From Ptiloglossa arizonensis (taxonomy: Eukaryota > Arthropoda > Insecta > Hymenoptera > Colletidae), in the NCBI RefSeq assembly GCF_051014685.1, contig NC_135051.1, positions 13,163,557 through 13,227,556 on the forward strand: 64,000 nt of DNA, given 5' to 3'. The notes beneath the pieces are model-generated. The model saw only the letters and a list, made by a program, of their open reading frames with translations. It searched no databases and was not told the DNA's origin. Both the position numbers and the translations under genes were made by a program. Shown here piece after piece: positions 60,283 through 64,000 of this stretch; position 1 is the stretch's first letter, and the number at the start of each line of letters is the position of its first letter.

Positions 60283-60378
60283 CTAGGTTATTCAATAAGT
60301 TCGTCGTTCGATAAAACTTATTTAACAGTACTAGGTTGTTCAATAAGTTTTGTCGTTCGATAAAACTTATTGAACAGT
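60283..60378. mobile_element. Tandem collapsed MITE stubs
   Basis: Two head-to-tail units of about 47 bp, each a left terminal repeat (GGTTGTTCAATAAG) joined through GTCGTTCGAT to an inverted right terminal repeat (AACTTATTGAACAG). The MITE interior found at 13.8, 33.8, 34.3 and 51.5 kb is missing. A third partial terminus (TAGATTGCT) follows at about 60385. Confidence 0.8.
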
Positions 60379-61623
60379 ATAGTACTAGATTGCTATTACA
60401 GGTTGCGTTATAATACATGGAGTCCACATCGGGCATGAATTTGATTCATAATATAGTGGCGGATTATTTATTCGTTTGTATAGGGGAGATATATACTATT
60501 ATTTAGTAAAGTTATAAGATTATAGTATTAAAGTTTTTTTTTTCAATACTTCGAAAATTATTCAATGTCCGAACGTGAACTTTTATATTTTTATATTTTG
60601 TGTTCATTCCCCCATTCCATTACCCTCTGAAATTTTCATTTATTTGTTCTTGTATGCGTGGATAATAAAGACATTTAAATAATCTCTTCTTCGTAATCTT
60701 GCAACATTCGATCGATATATTTTTGATATTACAAATATTAATTCGAGGAAACTTTTATGCTTCGATTACAATGGCAGATTCTGTAAACCTTTCTGATGTA
60801 GTTTTCATAATATATTATGCATAATGTATTATGCTCTTAAAGTAACATTAAAAAAGAATTGAATAACACTAAAATATCTGAAAAATAAACAAAGTTCCTC
60901 GAAGAGAAAGTTAACATGGTAAAATCATGTTAAGACCAAGTATAATTACCTTGAATAAAAAAATGTAAATCTTTGATGATTTTTTAGAAATAATTAATAT
61001 TGAAATTTGCAATGAAACTGCTTATTTATAAAACTATTACAAAACCAATAATGGAAATACATTCAATTATCGAACACACCTAGCAATTCAAACATTGAAA
61101 TCCCGTTCGATTTTAATTCAAAGTCCTCGGGCACATTTGCAATGCTTTAGCTAACGAAGTCATCCATCGTGATGTATGTCTACAATCAAACATGAAATGG
61201 TAAAGTCTAGCAACCGTTAGCGTGCACTCAAGCTTACTGCACCCAATAAACCGCACGTAAATACATACGAAAAACCACAACCCATTACATCTACCAACTA
61301 GATACTCTAGGAGCAATCTCTTTGTATATACATATCCTGTAATATGTAGGACCTACTTCAGGATTGGATTTAGCACTTAAAAATGATACAATATAGTAAT
61401 TTGAAATCAACATACATATCTATGTCTCATATCCAATAACGATGTTCTTCTAATCATTTCCTTTTAAGTTTTCATTTATTTACCAAAAGCAATGGTTTCA
61501 GGCTATGCATTATTTTTATCGCATTGTGAATTACCAGATTGATCTAATTTTTTATACGTCCTATTTAATTTCATTTTCATATTATAAGAAAATTTTGATA
61601 ATAAAATTTTGAAAATTGTACAA
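60379..61623. other. Non-coding AT-rich stretch
   Basis: Nothing recognisable. A minus-strand frame of 67 codons at 61113-61316 shows no domain. A TAATAAAGACA block at about 60662 looks like a polyadenylation signal without an associated gene. Confidence 0.55.
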
Positions 61624-62007
61624 TAGCGATATTGATATTAGCCAGTATTTATGGGATACCTCGCTTAAAATTGGCCCGCTTATTTTCATGTTGTATCACA
61701 TTTTTATATTACGTATACTGTACTTACCGTAATTTTAAATAAGACAGTAGATACTATAGTATTTAGGGCAATGCATACAGCGGTGTGTGATTAAGAAACT
61801 TGTAAATAGCAGAATCCAATGAGGGAGATCATAGTTACCACAAACTTCCTAATCTAGAAATATAGGTGAAATTATCGTATATATATGTGAACCACACACC
61901 CCACATTCATCCACGTACCACCCAGTTGTAACCGCGCATCCAATATCCCAAATAAACGAGCCAATTTTAAATGGGACACCCTATGGATACTAAGGCTAAT
62001 ATCGCTA
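61624..62007. mobile_element. MITE with about 60-bp terminal inverted repeats
   Basis: The left end (TAGCGATATT, then TATTAGCCAGTATT, then TTAAAATTGGCCCGCTTATTT) matches the inverted right end (AAATAAACGAGCCAATTTTAA, ATGGATACTAAGGCTAAT, ATCGCTA), giving a 384-bp element. The left end carries a small GATATT duplication. TA occurs at both outer edges, compatible with a Tc1/mariner-type TA target. No coding capacity. Unrelated in sequence to the MITE family at 13.8 kb. Confidence 0.75.
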
Positions 62008-64000
62008 TACGTCATCTATTCGACAGAGGCGATGACCACTGCGCAATGAACAATCGTATTAGAATTTAATGTTTGTATAGGGAGATTTCAATGTACGATA
62101 TCGGAAGTTTTTTTATTAATGTATTGTAAACTATGAAACACAAAAATTTTATATTTTGAGCCTATTCTACATTTTCTCTCTCTTTGGAAAATTTTTTGAC
62201 AATCGACAATTGGTGCTTTTTGGAAAAATATCCAAAAATAAAAATAAAACTGAAGCACACAAATACGTAAGGAGCGAGAACTGAAAATGCTGTTGGCAGA
62301 ACCTAAACTTAATTATGTACACAGCATTACGCTTGGATAAGACTTCATGGGCAGAAGTGTTACGGATATTTTTAAATCGTTCCCATTTCTTTGACAGAAT
62401 CGTATATATTCTTATATGGTATTCTTACTTCAAGAATAATGTAGTGAATTAGTACGAATTTGAACAAGTATACACCTATGTGGATTGAAATAAATGGAAT
62501 ACAATTTCGTAGATATTTATTTCATTTGTTTGCAATATAATCTCGAATAACCTTGAAATCTTCTGACCTTTGTTATAAATATTTGTTGACATCGTTAATA
62601 ATTTTGAGGACATTTGCTTACAGTTGATCAAAATGAGAAACTGAATATGATTGTATAATACTCGATAAAATTTCTCACTTTAAAAATCAAATTTTTTTAC
62701 GATGTAAATTAAAATAATCTTCAGTTCACAATCGTGCTATCACTCTCGTTTTCGTTTGAAACGTTCAGCGAAAAATGTTAAAATTTGTATGTGAGGTAAC
62801 AAATTTAATAAAATGTTTTAAGGATAGTGAAAAGTTACGTGTTAATACGTTCGGCACTTATTTATCTCAAAATTGTCAATGAAGTAGAACGTTGAAATTA
62901 AAATTTTATTGCGTCCACTAGATAGACAACGTAACATTCTATATTTAGAAACAAATAAAACAGTTTTTTTGAAAACTGGATTTATATCCGGTATTTCGTT
63001 ATTCCAAAAAAGCGTTGTTTCTACATTCCCTTTGGCATTTATATTTTACGGCTGTATGCGTTTCATCTGCGATTCTTGGCACGCCAGTGGAAGCATAAAG
63101 AACAATTTCATTGTAGCTGGTTCAGTACGCGAAACGTATTGAATTTTGCATGGTTGTTTGAACCTGCCGATTGTTTTCAAAGATTAAAGTATACATTTCT
63201 AAACAAATGCACTCTCCGTTCTATATAAATAATTATTATTACATCAAATTAATCCTCCGCCGTAGCATTGTTAACACAAGCCCCACTGGTAATGAACCAC
63301 TCTATGTCACGAACATTTCATGAACCAAAATCGTTTAATTGGAACCAAACTTTGAAACAACTTCGATCGCTGTGTATATTTCCATTTAAAACTTTTCATT
63401 CTGTTGATCAGTAGACTACGTGGAAACAAGCAAAAATTATTCTTGCACGTATCGAAATTTAAACTTTCAAAAAGATTTTTTTACCAATTTCTATCGATTA
63501 AGGGTTATGCCTCATTTGTGAAAAGCATAACAAATTTGATTCTTTGTTTCTCATACGTCATAACTTTTTGGATCAAGAATTGTATAAACCATTGTTCATA
63601 TCATTTGACGTGTTATACTTTGTGTAACAAAATTAAAAAAGAATTTAAATCATTTAAAAAATAACAAAGTTTGAAGTTCTGTAATTTCGTGAGTAGTAAT
63701 CGAAGACACTATTTATGCAAATAGCACAAATGACTGGCCGTTTATTTGTATTCGGAACGTAATTATATAATGAATAATAAATAATAAATGTTGACCGTCT
63801 TGTCTACCATATGTTCAAAAAGTACAAATTATAATATATTCTAATTTCTTCCAAATTTTTAATATTACTTCTACTCAGGTTTATTAATTTGAAGAAATTA
63901 TTTTACCCAAAAGGATGCAGATTCAGTGTTAAAAACTTTTAAAATATAAATACGTGCGTAATGCCTATATACACGAACAATGTTTTTTATTATTTTCACA
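62008..64000. other. Non-coding AT-rich stretch to the window edge
   Basis: No gene could be supported. Frames at 62909-63142 and 63404-63664 show no domain. If the elongase gene is intact, this would be part of its first or second intron. Confidence 0.5.

Overview
The window looks like eukaryotic nuclear DNA, most likely from an insect and plausibly a bee, wasp or ant. It is AT-rich with scattered CpG-rich patches, has no long open frames or operon-like gene packing, carries a spliced exon, and holds mariner-type and R1-type transposon debris. The species cannot be told from the sequence. Almost all of the 64 kb is intergenic or intronic.

Only one cellular gene piece is recognisable: an exon on the minus strand near 58.2-58.4 kb that encodes the C-terminal end of an ELO-family very-long-chain fatty-acid elongase. 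It has a good splice acceptor and, just beyond its stop codon, a consensus splice donor. No upstream exon with the HxxHH active-site box was found between it and the right edge, so the gene should start beyond 64 kb or have lost its front. I saw no tRNA, rRNA or snRNA gene and no CRISPR array.

Layout: 0-13 kb is unique AT-rich DNA with a degenerate 150-bp direct repeat (1.4/1.8 kb), a microRNA-like hairpin (4.3 kb), one copy of an old dispersed repeat (5 kb) and a GC island (12-13 kb). At 13.8 kb is the first of four about 205-bp TA-flanked MITEs (others at 33.8, 34.3 and 51.5 kb), with collapsed tandem stubs of the same family at 60.3 kb. At 16.0-16.66 kb is an eight-copy minisatellite with 77- and 85-bp unit variants. 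At 17.8 and 46.2 kb are two related LTR-like elements, the first with a hammerhead-ribozyme-like fold. An old repeat pair sits at 22.7 and 32.7 kb. GC-rich islands recur about every 5-10 kb, the largest at 24.6-26.1 kb.

The 45.4-48.5 kb stretch is the densest accessory zone: a structured segment with tRNA-like Pol III A and B boxes, the second LTR, a G-quadruplex-prone tract, a foldback element, and a decayed R1-clade ORF1 (Gag-like) on the minus strand. Around 51.5-53.6 kb a MITE, two 152-bp direct repeats that each include a mariner terminus and its flank, and a mariner transposase C-terminal relic are nested together. At 56.5-58 kb a 1.4-kb inverted-repeat structure lies just downstream of the elongase exon, and at 61.6-62.0 kb there is a further terminal-inverted-repeat MITE. 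Nothing here forms a pathway. The interest lies in the elongase exon, the structured RNA candidates and the nested mobile elements.
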